In this document: positions 22,683 to 36,400 of the stretch, in pieces
How positions within the stretch are numbered: position 1 is the first letter of the stretch
Layout of the letters: each line of letters begins with the position of its first letter
Assembly: GCA_947561715.1 (NCBI GenBank)
Contig: OX387201.1
Location: forward strand, 18,118,001 to 18,182,000
Direction of reading: 5' to 3'
Length of the DNA stretch: 64,000 bases
From: Ascidia mentula
Lineage: Eukaryota > Chordata > Ascidiacea > Phlebobranchia > Ascidiidae
Position numbers and translations under genes: made by a program
The notes under the pieces: model-generated
The model's input: the letters and a program-made list of their open reading frames with translations, nothing else
Databases searched by the model: none
Told to the model about the DNA's origin: nothing

Positions 22683-25600
22683 CTGTTCAGAGGTGAAAAC
22701 CAATACAGCACAAAAACTTACCTAGCTTCAATTAATCGATAACAACTTTGTCTTTAACTTAATTTTCTGAATCACATGAGTTCTCCCTACATTTCCTACA
22801 CAAGACACGTTTAAGGAGTATGAGTTTAATATAACTAAATTTATCAAATTACATGACTTTTTTCCTTCCTTTCACTGAAGTAAACACTTTCACAAACGCA
22901 TAACGACACGACATCGAAGCGAATAACAACAACACGACCTCCTGCGCATCCTTTTCTTCGCACTGTTGTAATTCGACACCTCAACGACCGTCGACGCAAA
23001 ACAACAACCACGTGTTTCGTGGAGTAAATACGTTGAAAACACCCCCCTATGACGCAATAGCGCAATTGCGCAAAGCACGACATTCACATGTAAGTACCGC
23101 CTTCCCTTGGATAGCACGTACATATGTGAGGTCACTAATGTTTATCTGAGGATTCAAGCTGTTCCGCATGACTTGCCACTACGTTTGAAGGTTTATCTAG
23201 TGTAAAAGGAGAAAGTTAATGGTCACGTTTTTAGAAACCCCTAAAAACTGTTTATTTTACTGTTTAAAGCGAAATACTTGCACAAATCCAATATAATATA
23301 ATGTGCTTGCGAACACCAAGCCAAACATTCCTACAATCCACTTCATTTATATAACTTGTCACGTTATAATCCACAAACACGCACATGTAAATTTTCCTAT
23401 GATTGACATAAGGGTTCATTGAAATACTTTTGATTTTGTTTAAATTCCCTAGCGAGTCGTCTCTCTGAAGGATTATCGCATCGCTCAAGAGCAGGCAAAG
23501 CCTTTCATTTCCAGCACATTTCATTCAGTTTTTATTGGACAAAGCGCCATAAATTGAATGAATTTCCATTTCGTTTTGTTTCTCGGTCGTTAAATGTCAT
23601 CAGTGATGGTTTCGGGCTGTTTGTTATTTTAAAAAAAGGACAAGAACTTCAAACAACAAAGCGTTCTTAATGACAAAGTATTGCACACAGCGAATCTACT
23701 TCTACAATCACATAATACCACGTATATAAAAACATTGCCAAAGTAAGTTGTGTAACAAAATATATATGTAATAACAAATTGTCAATATTTTGATTCTACA
23801 GATCCGTTACATTGTCAATTTATTTGCCTTGTTGACTTCAACTAAATATCCAATCTTGATGTAAATAAAACCACATCTTGGAAAATTAAGTTTATCAAAC
23901 CATTATTATTAGCAAAGTTCTGTCGATGAAACGGTGTCTATCACACAAAGCAACACGTTTACAAAACAAACAATTTCAGTGCCAGTCTAAACTCATCTGT
24001 TATCTGGCTTGTTTTTTATTTCGTCCACTTTAACAATAATAACACATGACATCCTCGACCACACGAACTGACATAAGCAGACTATACGCCTGCTGGCAGA
24101 GCTTCTTACCACAAACACGTCGGGCTAATTTGATTAAGAGACCATTTGAGTAGACAACGTCATGGCATGACAGCGTTCCAATGTTCCCAACAACGCCATT
24201 AACATCGATTTTCACGACGCACAGTTGATACTGTGAGGCCAGCATTGATTTTTTAGGTTAAGGTGCCTACTTCGTGTGTTTGGGCGAACGGAGAAAAAAA
24301 TATGTTGCTGCCGTTTATCGTAAGAAGGTCGATTGGAATCCCAACCTGATAATAACGGTCATGCGTGAAAAACGTATGCCAGTGATCCATGGGAGGTGTG
24401 TGATTATGGCTGTGCATCACAAAAAGATATTTCATATGACAATATCGATTTTGATTTTGCCATCAAGGGATATCTTGCCTGAAAGCAAACCCACTACCTT
24501 TTAAGCACAAACATAAACCCAACTAACCACATAACATGCACTAGAGACTATCATGAAGCAGGGGGTGAACCGCAGTTTGACATAACTGAATACAGTGAGT
24601 GGCACTAAAGTTTTATGCCGAAAAATCAAGTAAATAAATGCATTTATTGGAGATCATCTACAACCATGTGTTTGACATTCCTCTATCAAGTTGCAGGTCT
24701 CCAATTGTGTTTTTGAGCATACAAGTAAAAGGTAATTATTAAACATGCAAAGTCCTTTTGAACATCCTTGTGCTATAATCGCCAGTTGCATAATTCTTTA
24801 ACTGTTTCTCATCAGGCCATGTTTGCTTCTGGAACAAATCTAACAGCTCATAGTGCAAAAAATTTTCGTGTGGAATCCGCTTTCTATGCATGACACACAA
24901 ACACAGCACACCCAATGTGTGATATTATGATTTGTTACCATTCAAAAATTTGCCATGCTCTGGCCATTTGTTTACAATTGTTGAAAATTCGTTTCCACAG
25001 AGCCCTAGGTACATCGCATTAATAATTGACAGGCTGGGACACTTTTAATTCCCAAATCACAAAGATTTTGTGACCTGCCTGCAATTCAAAAAGTTGCCAA
25101 ACTTAATTTCCGACGTTTTTCTCGGCATCGACAAATTATTTTAGTGCCAGAAAATTACATTTCCCTCGGGAAAAAGTCGCGAAGAAACGTTTAAACTCAC
25201 AACGCGAATCCATAGTAAACATCACAGTCTGACTTTTTTCTCGACATGTTGTGGCTATTAGTTTGTTGGTGTTTGGAAAAGAGAAATGTGCTCGACTGAA
25301 ATTCTTTCTCCCGATCAACAAATGTGATTTCAATTGCCGTTGGATTAATTGAATCTTGCTGGCTGAGCGCCATTACCTAAACTTAAGGTTTACATAGGTT
25401 TTCTCTTATATAACTTGTTTCAGAGCAATAGCTACACTTTTATTTTGTTTGATATGCATATAGTGCACACTGCTTCGACATATATCAATTAACCTGCAGG
25501 ACTGAACACGGTAACTGCACCAGACCTGACTGTGCCCTGTCTCATTGTGATTTATTTGTCAAAAATTTTATTCGTCTGTTATCGTCACCGAGGTTTGTCC

Positions 25601-28588
25601 ATTATTTATTGCTTCTCCACCGCTATTTATTCAGTGCCTGATTTAAATTTAATCTGCGCCTTTTCTTCTAAGCCTTTTCAGCGCACCTGCATCAGTTGTC
25701 GGAAATATGTGTGCGATTGTGTCGGAAATAGAATTTTTAAACAATATGTCAAATACTGTTCCCTTAGTTTTTTCCGAATCTAGCCCTCTGGTTGGCATTG
25801 TTTACTAATCAGCGACACCAATCTCCTATTTAGTATTAAGAATTCAATGAAACTAGCAGAAGTTTCGAATTGAGTCAGCTGATTTATTAGTCAAATACAA
25901 TGCAAAACAGGACAATAGCAATAAGCCGCCTTATTTTACAAAACAAATGTTACATAACATCTCGTTACACAGGATTGATTGTGAAACACAACAGTGCTGC
26001 AAAAGTTAACGTTCCGTGAATTTAATACAAGGAATCCAATTATTTGACAAAGTCACCACTGTTGTTTGCAAAGGTCTTCGCGATGTTAACCTAAATTGTG
26101 TCAAATTTCTCTGTTTCAAAATTAAACCTTGGATTGCAAAAATTTGCATTTAGTAATTACAATAGAGAAGTGATATGGGCATTCAACACAGACCCTCTTC
26201 TCTTTGAAAATTGTTGCACGGAATCGATTGATGAGTGTTCAGTTTTAGGTGTGAAATGTCAAGCTGTCGGGTGTTTATAATAAAAACTGTTATGAGTGTT
26301 GCAGCCCATCAATTGAGTGCGTGAAGAAGAGACATTTACCAGCTTGTCGTCATCATTTGATCCATCAACCGTGGCAAGACAGAGGACATAGAGGCTGCAT
26401 TAGACATATGATTGTTGTAGGTTCCAAATAATCGGGATTCAAGCAATGTGTAACCATGCTAAATGGGTATATTGATTTATTAATTTACTGCATACACAAA
26501 ATTCACGATCGGAATTCAACAGACGTTCGTTTATTGCGTATCAGCTGTCATCATCGCAACGTCTCTTATCAACAAAATCCGACATAACAGCAGATTTATC
26601 ATGCCTTATTAAAATATATTAATGTCGACCAAACATGTTTCTTTTTGGCAAGAGGCAAGCATGGGAAGAGGGGACTTCCTCGCAGAGATATCAGCTCAAG
26701 GTGAAAGAAGTTCCAAAATTTTAACTTTACAAAAAATTTTCAAATTTTGTTTCAATCGATTTTTCCAATCAAATACTCAGAGATGATACGTAATATGATT
26801 GAGGCATTCTGTGATTTTTCTTTTGAGAGTTTATTGAATTTTGTCTGGTTTGTTATGCTGCAAATACTGACAGTTTTGGGGGTAAATTCACACGAGTGGC
26901 GCATTTTGCTATATTACATATGTTTTATTTATTTCAATCATTCTTGGGTGGGCATTTGACCCTATATTAGAATACGGACTTTTACAACCGTGTGCAGAAA
27001 TAAGGCTAATTCCTTTATCATTTTTGCTTAGCAGCCGTTGGCATGACAGCCAATATATCGGAGCAACTTCATGTCACAAACTAATGGTTGTAATTCGTTA
27101 TTATCTACAAAAGAAACAAAATAATACTTCTGCCTGTTTTGTTCATAGGCAGTGAATTTTTGTCTGTCTCAGGAGAATATCAGAGCAATTCTACAAACAG
27201 CATCTGCATAAACTTTACACCATTTATTAAGTAACTTGCAGATTAGGATATATGTACATCAAAACCATGCGTATTAGTATGCGCTATATGTACCAACGCG
27301 AAATTTTCAGTCAAAAAACTGGTTCATGTGGTTGTAAGGATAAAAGTTAGTGAGGCGAAAAAAATGCAAACAACTGAAAATCTTGGTTAACTCTGTCGCT
27401 TTGGCTATTTCTACGCCATGTTGGCGACTGAACGGCCAAGCACAATCAAACAAGGAAAAGCGCGGGCCTTTGAAAACGAGAAAAGAATGGAACAAAAACG
27501 TCACACTTAATTTCTACATTGTTTTGGGAAATACTTAAGTGCGCGGGATGTGTCAGATTGTTACTGTTGACTCCATATGTGGGTAATTATTGTACAAAAT
27601 ATCAAGTAAAATCGTTTTGGGTTGTATAGCGTGGATTTGCATAGAGCTTCGCAAAAGATGTACCTCTTGGCCCAGTGCCAGCGTATACGGCTAGACATTA
27701 CCTTGCGCAATTGAAATATTACACATGCCACGGAGGGGGGCTGCAAGGTTACGAAAGCCGAACACATATTTCTACTGATGCGCACATTGCATTAAATGAA
27801 GTGGTTGCGCTAAAAACGTAGAACTGTCAAAGTTTTTCGTTTTCCTTTTCAGCCGAAGTAAGTGCATGAGGAAAACCAATGCTTTTCTACATGGGTATAG
27901 ATTGTACAGCATCCTACTGCATTTATAGTGGGGGCTCTGGGACTAATAATACCCACGTGGCATCCAAGCGCGCTTTTGTACAAAGTGATGCATAGGCAAG
28001 GTTTGTGGTAAGGGTTTGTGAAGATTAATGGTGAGTTGCATGATGTTTTCACAGTTTTTTTGTGTATAATTTTTTAGGTTAAATTTTAATTTTCAATATT
28101 GAAGTTAGGCTATCGATATCTTTTTATGAGCATGGGTTTGGTAAAGTGAGGATTTCTCTGTTTGGATTAGGATTCATAAAAGATTACTCCTAGCGTGGCC
28201 ATTTACGTAGAAGAATTTTTTGAAGAATTTTTAAAAAGCTTTTGGACGCGGGGAAAGTACTATCTCATTCAAAAACTACAAATTTTGAGACTGTAAAGGA
28301 ATACCGAAAACGTAGCTTAAAAATAGGAATTAATTCACATAAAATCGCTTAAAGGCAGTAAGCAGCGTTCACTATCTAGGAACCATTTAAAGGCAATACA
28401 GGAGAAAGATTGTCATTCGTAGTTATGTTAACCTACATTGCTAACAAAACATGTTCCAAATTTCTACATTAGAATATGTACGTGAGTGCATGGAATGAAA
28501 TCCGCATAAAAAGTGAAGAATGCATTTACAAAAGTTCTTGACCAAATACTGCTTGAAGCTTGTGCTTTTCATGAGCAATTGTGCAGCG

Positions 28589-30413
28589 TTAGAAGTTCTC
28601 AAAATGGTGAAGAAATGTTGCTCCGTCGTACTTGTTCAAAGAACTGCATGTTTTCTCCACAGAATTGGTCATGGGCGGAGGCCCACAGCTGAAAACGCCG
28701 AACTGCTCGACCTGCGCAACACATAAATCATATTTTATTTACGGTTATCGAGATTTATATAATGGCAACATATCACATATATCGTTGAACTTAAAAAATT
28801 CATGTACTTGTGGAGATTCGGTATTTTTTTTTCACAATAACGTTAATATTTGTTTTGTTACGTATTTTAACATTCGACTACCCGTATACATTCCAGGTAT
28901 CTACTGTACATTTTGATCACACTCGCAAATAAAAGCGATTTTTACCTGGCTGTGTTCGTCCGAAAGAGAAACGAAGAATGATTTGAAGTCTGGTCTTCCG
29001 AAATGTGTGACAGCCCTCAAACCGGTAAAGAGGGATTTCCCGGCCACCTTCTGGAAGTGTCTCTCGCAAATATACTGCAAAGTAACATTGTTAACTCTGA
29101 TAAACTACATTTGTGCACCCTAAGGATTTATAAATTAAATGCACATCAGAGATGCATGCACTATGAGAAGAATACATGTTTTAAAAACCCCAAAGAAGCA
29201 GATAACAAAGTAAAACAATTGAACTTTTATCGCCATGCTTCACATAACAGTTGTCAAGTTTCGTTTCAAAGCCAACAAATGCCATGAAATAAGCGATAAA
29301 ATGGATTAAAACTTTTACCAGCATGGTAGTTCGCAAGTCAAATTTTCCAGGGAACTGTGTGATGAAGATATGAGTATCCAGCATTCCCATTTTATCTTTA
29401 GCTTCCACTTCCTGGATAATATCGGTCAACCATTCGTATTGCTTCTGGTCTCTCGTAATCCACATAAAGTACACCTGAAAAATAAGTATTTAGATAGGGA
29501 TCCAGTTGATACGTTTGGGGATTGATTTTCTTGCTGACGTCATCACCACACATTTATAGTCGTAGGCTTTACATCAGCATCCAAACACGCGCTGTCAAAC
29601 TGGCTATTTTTGCAATAAAATGCTGACAAGAATGCATGTCTCGGGCCGATAAAACGTAACCGTGAACAAATGCTACTGCTGCTTGTACATTCTCGAAATT
29701 ATTTCTGGCTGGATCGAAGTTTTTAAAACCGTTTGGAGTAAAATGTAAAGGAGTTGACTTACCCGCTTGCATTGGATCTTAATACCGGACTCTGCAACGT
29801 TGATCAAATCTTTCAGAATGGAGGCAAACGGTGTTACCCCTATCCCACCACCGACCAACACGGATACATCATACTTGTACCAATCTTGGTGGCCTTCCCC
29901 GAACGGACCGTCAAGATAAATCTGGCCAATAGAAATGATATGTTATAGTTTCTCTTTAAAAGAGTTTTTTTTTGGTTCCACTCTCTGACATTATTTTCAA
30001 AATGTTGCGCTCCCGATTTAGAAATAAATACAATTCAAAACAGGCTTTTTATTTATTTTTAATTACACTCCTCAGTAACAGGGGTTGTGAAATTCCTGTT
30101 GCTGCCAGGCATATTGCAATTTAAAATGTACTGTTCTTCTGGCATACAAAATACGTGCTGTAAAGGGGTTGTTTTTGAAACCAGATGTTTAATGCGTGGT
30201 TAAGTGGATGACAATGCACATCACAGTGCGCCAGTTACATACTTTCGGGTAAGGTGAGTCTCTCAGTATTTCAGGATTGTAAATGTTCCTTAAATTCATT
30301 GTCCAAGGTCCGACGGCTCTGATGTGCAGTTTAAGAGTGTCCTCGTGAGGTGCTGACGTCAAAGTGAATGGATGATATTCGCTTGGGGATTGTGCTAAGC
30401 ATGCGATACGAAC
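28589..30413 (-). other. DUOX: DUOX FAD- and NADPH-binding domain (exons 29-33)
   Basis: HPFTLTSAP in exon 29 is the FAD-binding signature. [10 protein letters not shown] and [14 protein letters not shown] in exon 30, [16 protein letters not shown] in exon 31 and FSCGPPPMT in exon 33 form the NADPH site. The protein ends FENF with TAA at 28591-28589, the usual NOX-family C-terminal aromatic. Confidence 0.92.
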
Positions 30414-33400
30414 CTATATAAGAAAAGTATTAGTTTTCGCAGAGTTTTATTAACAGAACATAGTAATGCTTAGTGAGATGTAGACAGCTGTGCACATCGT
30501 ATCAACGTCGATTGCAAAGTCACCACAAAGTGGAATAGTCTCTGCCAGGCGAGTTAGCCGGAAAGACCGTCGTCAGTCACCATATGCACTGATGAGACCT
30601 GATAGGTTGACATAATGTGCACAACTGCCCGCCGCTCACTGATCATCATTGGCTCTTTACTTGTACATAAATAATTCCACATTCCCACATGCCCCACTCA
30701 CCCATTGTCCAGCTCTGTAAGTAAAGTTTGCGGGTCGCTTGAACTCCACGTAAGTTACTTCGGAAGGAAGGAGTTCGGCCTTAACCACTGAGATCTCGTT
30801 CTTGCTTCTGCTCAGGCTGTAAAGCTTATCGAGCGTATAGAGAACTGCAGGACCGAGGAAGAAGTAGTAGAAGAAGGGGTCCTATACGATAATTTACAAG
30901 CTTTACTTGGGTGAATAAAAATACTAGAGAAAAGTAACTACGAATAAACACATTCTTTGTTGATTATCACGAATAATAATAGAAATTTAAATCCTCGTGC
31001 CTCCATGAGTAGAAATAACAGTTCCACATGAAGTTATTGTGTATAATTTTACAAATAATCACCTCATAGATAATAGTGTTAAGGTCAAGTCTAAAGTTAT
31101 AATGTTTTTGTTACCACACACTTTTGCCATTGCACACGTTTCTTACGTGTACTGTGGGCATAACGTAGCCGTCATGGAATGTTTGTCCGGATCAAGCTTA
31201 CCTGAACGAGAAATCCTGCCCCATGAAGAACCATGAACAAGTAAAGCAGAACGTATCCAAAGTTGTGGGTCCACCAAAACCATTTGAACAGAAGACGTCG
31301 CGAGTAATCAGACGCAAACGTAAACCTGCAAAGAAGTGTGAGTTTATTTCCTATGAGGGGAATCAGACGCAAACGTAAACCTGCAAAGAAGTGTGCGTTT
31401 ATATTTCCTATGAGGAGATTTTTCGTCTGAGACTCATTGAACTATAAACCAGTCTATCATTCACCAAGTCAATGACATTGAATAGGTTTGTCAGGCCACG
31501 TATTTTGCATCCCAAAATTTAACTAGTTTTCTTGGTAACCTAGGAAGCATTTTTTATCTTTTATTACTCACATGATAATGACGACGACCGTGAGGAAGAC
31601 ACCCGTGAGTCCCGTGATGGTTTGCCAACACCAATAGTGAAACTTGGGCAGAGTGTCGCTCGTACGCCAGTAGTCACGGAAAAGACAATTAAGATCGCCG
31701 GGTGTTTGTGTGGAGATGGAATAAATGTTCATCGAGTGACCGAGGATATGCATTACTGCGACACAAACACGAAACGTAAAGGTGGCAAAAAATAACAACT
31801 TTCTTAGGTCTGCACTAATCTTTAGTCATTTCAAAGCTCTGCTTTTAAAAGTTTTCTTGGACAAAATCATAATCAATAGTTTTTACATCACTAGAAGAGC
31901 TTTGCATTGACAAAAATAACGTTTTAAACACAATATAACACATATCTTTTAAATATTTATCAAAAACAAACATAAGTTGCCACCAAGCAGTTTTAGGTTG
32001 GTGAGAATAACACAATAATAATTTAACTTACGGATATTTGAAAAACAAAAACAAAAAACAATGTTTTTTTTGCATTTTTGTGTGTTAGGAACTTATGTTT
32101 CAAGAGAATGCTTGTTTATCCCAAAGAGCTTTTGAGCTTTGAGCTTTCTTTAATAAGCTTCAACGGCTTTCATTTATCCCAACCTATCTTATTGTGTTTT
32201 GTCATCTCCTTTTCACGTCCAACAAAATTGTTCATACGTTAAGCAAGTGAAACCCACCAGTGAAAAGCAAGGCAAGCCAGGCGATGATTCTATGCATGGT
32301 GATAGCGGAGTCGAAGGGTATGTAGCGGTGAAGGAAGGTTTCCCTCAGAGCAGTAATGGTATTTCTGCACATTGTGATGAGCAGACAGGAATACGTGAAC
32401 ATCATGGCGGATGCAGCGCCTCTAGTGATCGAAACGCCGTAACCGGCAATACGTCGGAGGCCCACGTGCTCCCTTTCCACGGAGTAATCTGAGTGTGTGC
32501 AGAAAAACATCGCGGTTATTTTGTAAGGGGATGGAAAACTTTAATTAGTAATTAGTCGACTTTGCATACATACACACATAAGGTAAAGTTTCGCATAAGA
32601 GTCAAGTGTACTTACAATAAGCTCTCTCAACGAAAATTCCAGCCAGCACCAGGAGGTATAAGGTAAGCCAGAAGATGTGGAGACGATAGTTTTGCACGTA
32701 ACGTTCTATTGCGTTGAAGGTTTGTTCGATTTTGCTGCTTGATTCGCTCTTCTTGTACACTTTCACCTCGATGTGACTTTTTGTCGTTTCTTTCTTAAGC
32801 TGAGCCCTGCGTGGAGATATTAGAAATGAGAATAATCGAACTAAGATATGCAAACTTTCTATAAGGTGTTGGTATTTTTGTAAATATTTTATTTTAAATT
32901 TTTAGTCTTTCAACACACCATAGTTAGTGAAATCACGTTTTCTTCTGGACAATATTGAAGAGCCATTGTTGCTTCAAACAATTGGTTAAAAATAACAAGT
33001 TCAATCTATAGCTCACTATTACACACAGGTTTACACTTTCAAAATATCGATTATGATCGGAAAAATATTGCAAATTTGGTCTAAAACATGAAATCTCACT
33101 CAGTTAAACAGCAAGCACGCAATCAATCTAACTCCAAAACCAATCGCCTATACAATCTTGTATTTACGGTTTCCACTTTGGCTGTGTGATGGTAACCTTT
33201 TTATGTCGCGATCTGCTTAGCCTAAACAGTTCTTTGTGTTTAAAAAAAGCTAAAACATATCTACTATGTTAAAACATATCTAGCAGTTCCGTTTGGCCAT
33301 AGTGCGCTCCACAGTGGTTCGTCGTCTCTGTTGTTCGGTACCTAGTATAGGGTACCCTGCAGATCGACGTTGACCGAAAGGTACCACAAAGTGGAGACTA

Positions 33401-36400
33401 GTGTGCCTGCTAGTGTGAAAGCTAGCACAGTGTCACTCAACAGCTGCACTGATGAGACCTTACAGGTCGAAACAGTGCGTGTACACACCCTGTCTGCAGC
33501 TTTGCAATATTATGGCTTTTTTTGCACATATATCTACTAGTTTTAATATTTCAGCAGCTGTGTATAGCGTTAGGAAACGTATATGATACACACACCAGCA
33601 CCACTGAATGTCATAATCTACTTACTTGGATGCATAAATTTTTACGGTGTTTCTGGCTCTGTTGATCTTGGTTTCACGGACAGGCGCTGAGTGCATGATT
33701 GTGTTCACTCTTTCCTTTTCCGCACCTGCTGGTCCTGTTAAGAAGTGCTTCAGTTTTAAAGAACGCAGAATTGGCCTCTTGCATGTTTTATGAAGGCAGG
33801 CAATGTCCACCATTTAACAGAAAGTGGGTTTTGGCCGATCAAGTGTTCCACGTGCATTGTTTAGCCTACTTTGAGTCTTTTCATTCGCCTCAAGAGGACA
33901 AAATTCAAAATTTGGAACGAACACCAATGACGTAAATAAAAATGGAAAAGTAAAAAACATAAAGATATAAAGTAAAGTTCCGAAGCATTCCGATTTACAA
34001 AAACAATGGTTAATTTGATTGGTTCTTAAGAAAACCGGGTATTGAAAATGTAAAATGAGTATAATAACAAATCCCCAAGGATCGATCGCTAATCCACACG
34101 AAATTTACCTTTTTTTTTCTCGAGACATTTTTCCACGTAAGCTACAAGAGATAGAAATCATAACGTTTTAAATTAGTCTTTATTTGTGCGTTTAAAAACA
34201 TTTTTCGACCAAACGAACAAGCACAGCCTTCGCCGTACTGATCTATTGGCGACCATCCGCAAAGTTTGGACAAAACCTTATCATGGGGAAAACAATAACC
34301 AGCGTTTTTGCAAAACCAACTTGAGTGAGTGCCTAAGTTATTAAAAAGAGACTGCTAAACCCGAAAATTTCAGAAACAATTGGAATAAAATTGCTTTCTG
34401 ACAAATAGCTTTTGCCTTCCCGCATGTCACATGTTGTACCTGGCATGTGAAGCGAGGCATCGCTCAATTCTGAATGGTAGTTTAGCATGATGGTCTGGAA
34501 GTCCTTGAGCGTTAAATCTTTGTTTCCTCCGCCAACTTGACTCATCATGGTTTCGACCAGTTCATCGATTTGTTCGGTAACCACACTGGCGTTTACCATC
34601 TCCATCATTGATCTGAACGAATAAAAAACGATTATTGCGAAATCTTCATGGTCAAGTTAAACAGTGTCAGACTTGTTTATGGTGGGTGGTATGGCTGTTT
34701 TAAGTGCTTTTTACTTTTAAATCGGTTGAGTAATGATAGAGTGAAACACCACTTCGCACATATACAGTGATATCGTTTCCAAAGAATACTTTAAACCACA
34801 GCAGAAGTGAAATTAAACAATTTTAATGAGACAAAACAGATTTTGACCAATATATATTTTTTTTATTTTTAAAGTTATTAGACGGCTTTCAAACATTTAA
34901 AAATCTAAAGGGATAGAAACCAGCGAAAAATGTTCCCTATGAACGATCGCTCGTGAACAATGCCTTACTTAAGCATTGTTCTGAACTCTTCTCTCGACAG
35001 TTCTCCACTCTTATCCAGGTCGTACATATTAAACATAAGTTGCGCCTTCTGATCAGGAGAGCCTGGAAATTAAATCGTAGTTAGGAAGAGGGTGTGACCT
35101 GCACTGAAAAATGTGAAAACAGCTTCACACGTGTTTCTCGTTCTATAATATAGGCATAGTTTAAGACTCACGGAAGGGTGACAATTTGGACAGCATGAAC
35201 AATGCAGGTTTGTAGATTGTTTCGTTTTATATTTAACTTAAAAGTGCTGGCAAATAAACTGCTGGTTTGCATATATTTTGCGGCACTTGGAATAAATCCT
35301 ACTAACATAAATTGTAACATACGGTCAAATGTTATCACTTGAATGTCACAAAAATATGGTTTTATTTGCAGTTTTTATATTTATAGGATGTTCACTGTCA
35401 AGATTTTTGTCAAGATTTGGTCAAAGATTTTGTTTTATTTACGTTGTGCACATTTATGTTATTACTGCTTATGTCTGTTTGTTAACATTTGGTGAATGAT
35501 GTCGAATTATCAAGTTTGAGCAACAGAGTCACAGATTTATTTTGCGCCAACCTTTAGTAAAGAGAACCATAATGTCGAGGAACTCCCGGAATGAGATTGC
35601 CCCGCTACCGTCAATGTCGGCAATGTTGAACATTTGCTCAACAAACATGCTGTCGGGTTTGAGTTTCAGGTACTCGGCGAATTCCTTTTTGCTCAACTCG
35701 ACGTGGATAAACTTGCGGGCTTCTTTCAGGTCGGTCACTGTGCTTGTGTCGTTTGTTTCCAACTTAACGGTCTGTAAAAAAAAAGTTACGTAAAACCGGT
35801 ACGAACAAAGATAAAAGCATTACAGTGTTGTTACTTTATAACATTCATTCAAAATTTGTTTTCATTCAACTGAATTCAACCGAAAATTTATATTTTTTTA
35901 GTTTGATAAAAAAAATCAGTCAAACTGCCTTTGTTCTTGTATTTTATAAAACAATTATGCTTTGATATAAATTTGGCTTGACGGAAACGAACAAATATTG
36001 CAGGTTCTGTGTGAGCGCAACTTGTTTATACGTACTGCAGCAAGGGCGGCGGTGAAGAACTTCTTTAGCTGTTGATCTCTCATCTCCTTGGTCATGGCTT
36101 GTTCCATCAACTGCTTATGCCCAACTTCTTCTTCACTTATCTCCTTGTTTTGGGAGCGGAAATACTTCTGTGCGCGCATGATGAAACTGTCCCTCTCCTC
36201 GGCGTCGTTGAACGACAACACCTGGGGACAAAATTAACCAATAACGAAACATATTGATAAGCAAGTGGAGCCAATAATGAATTTTGTAAGCTGCATACAG
36301 ATGGCTACTGTTTTGACCTGTAGGTAAGGTTTCGCCTAGTTTAGTGCCCAACGGATGACAGTGATTGTCTTTGCCTTGCTGTTTGTTCGACAAAGTCGTC

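Larger units (their letters stand above)
15557..28588. other. Long stretch with almost nothing supportable
   Basis: Roughly 13 kb of AT-rich DNA. I see one tRNA-derived repeat (21620-21708), a short AT dinucleotide run near 21588, and one doubtful exon (22499-22682). 5' exons of the membrane-protein gene may be here: a short minus-strand ATG frame from 17622 (MKIVGLLSLVSNIVFVF) looks like a signal or membrane segment, but no donor joins it in phase. The left end should contain the DUOX 3' UTR. Confidence 0.4.
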
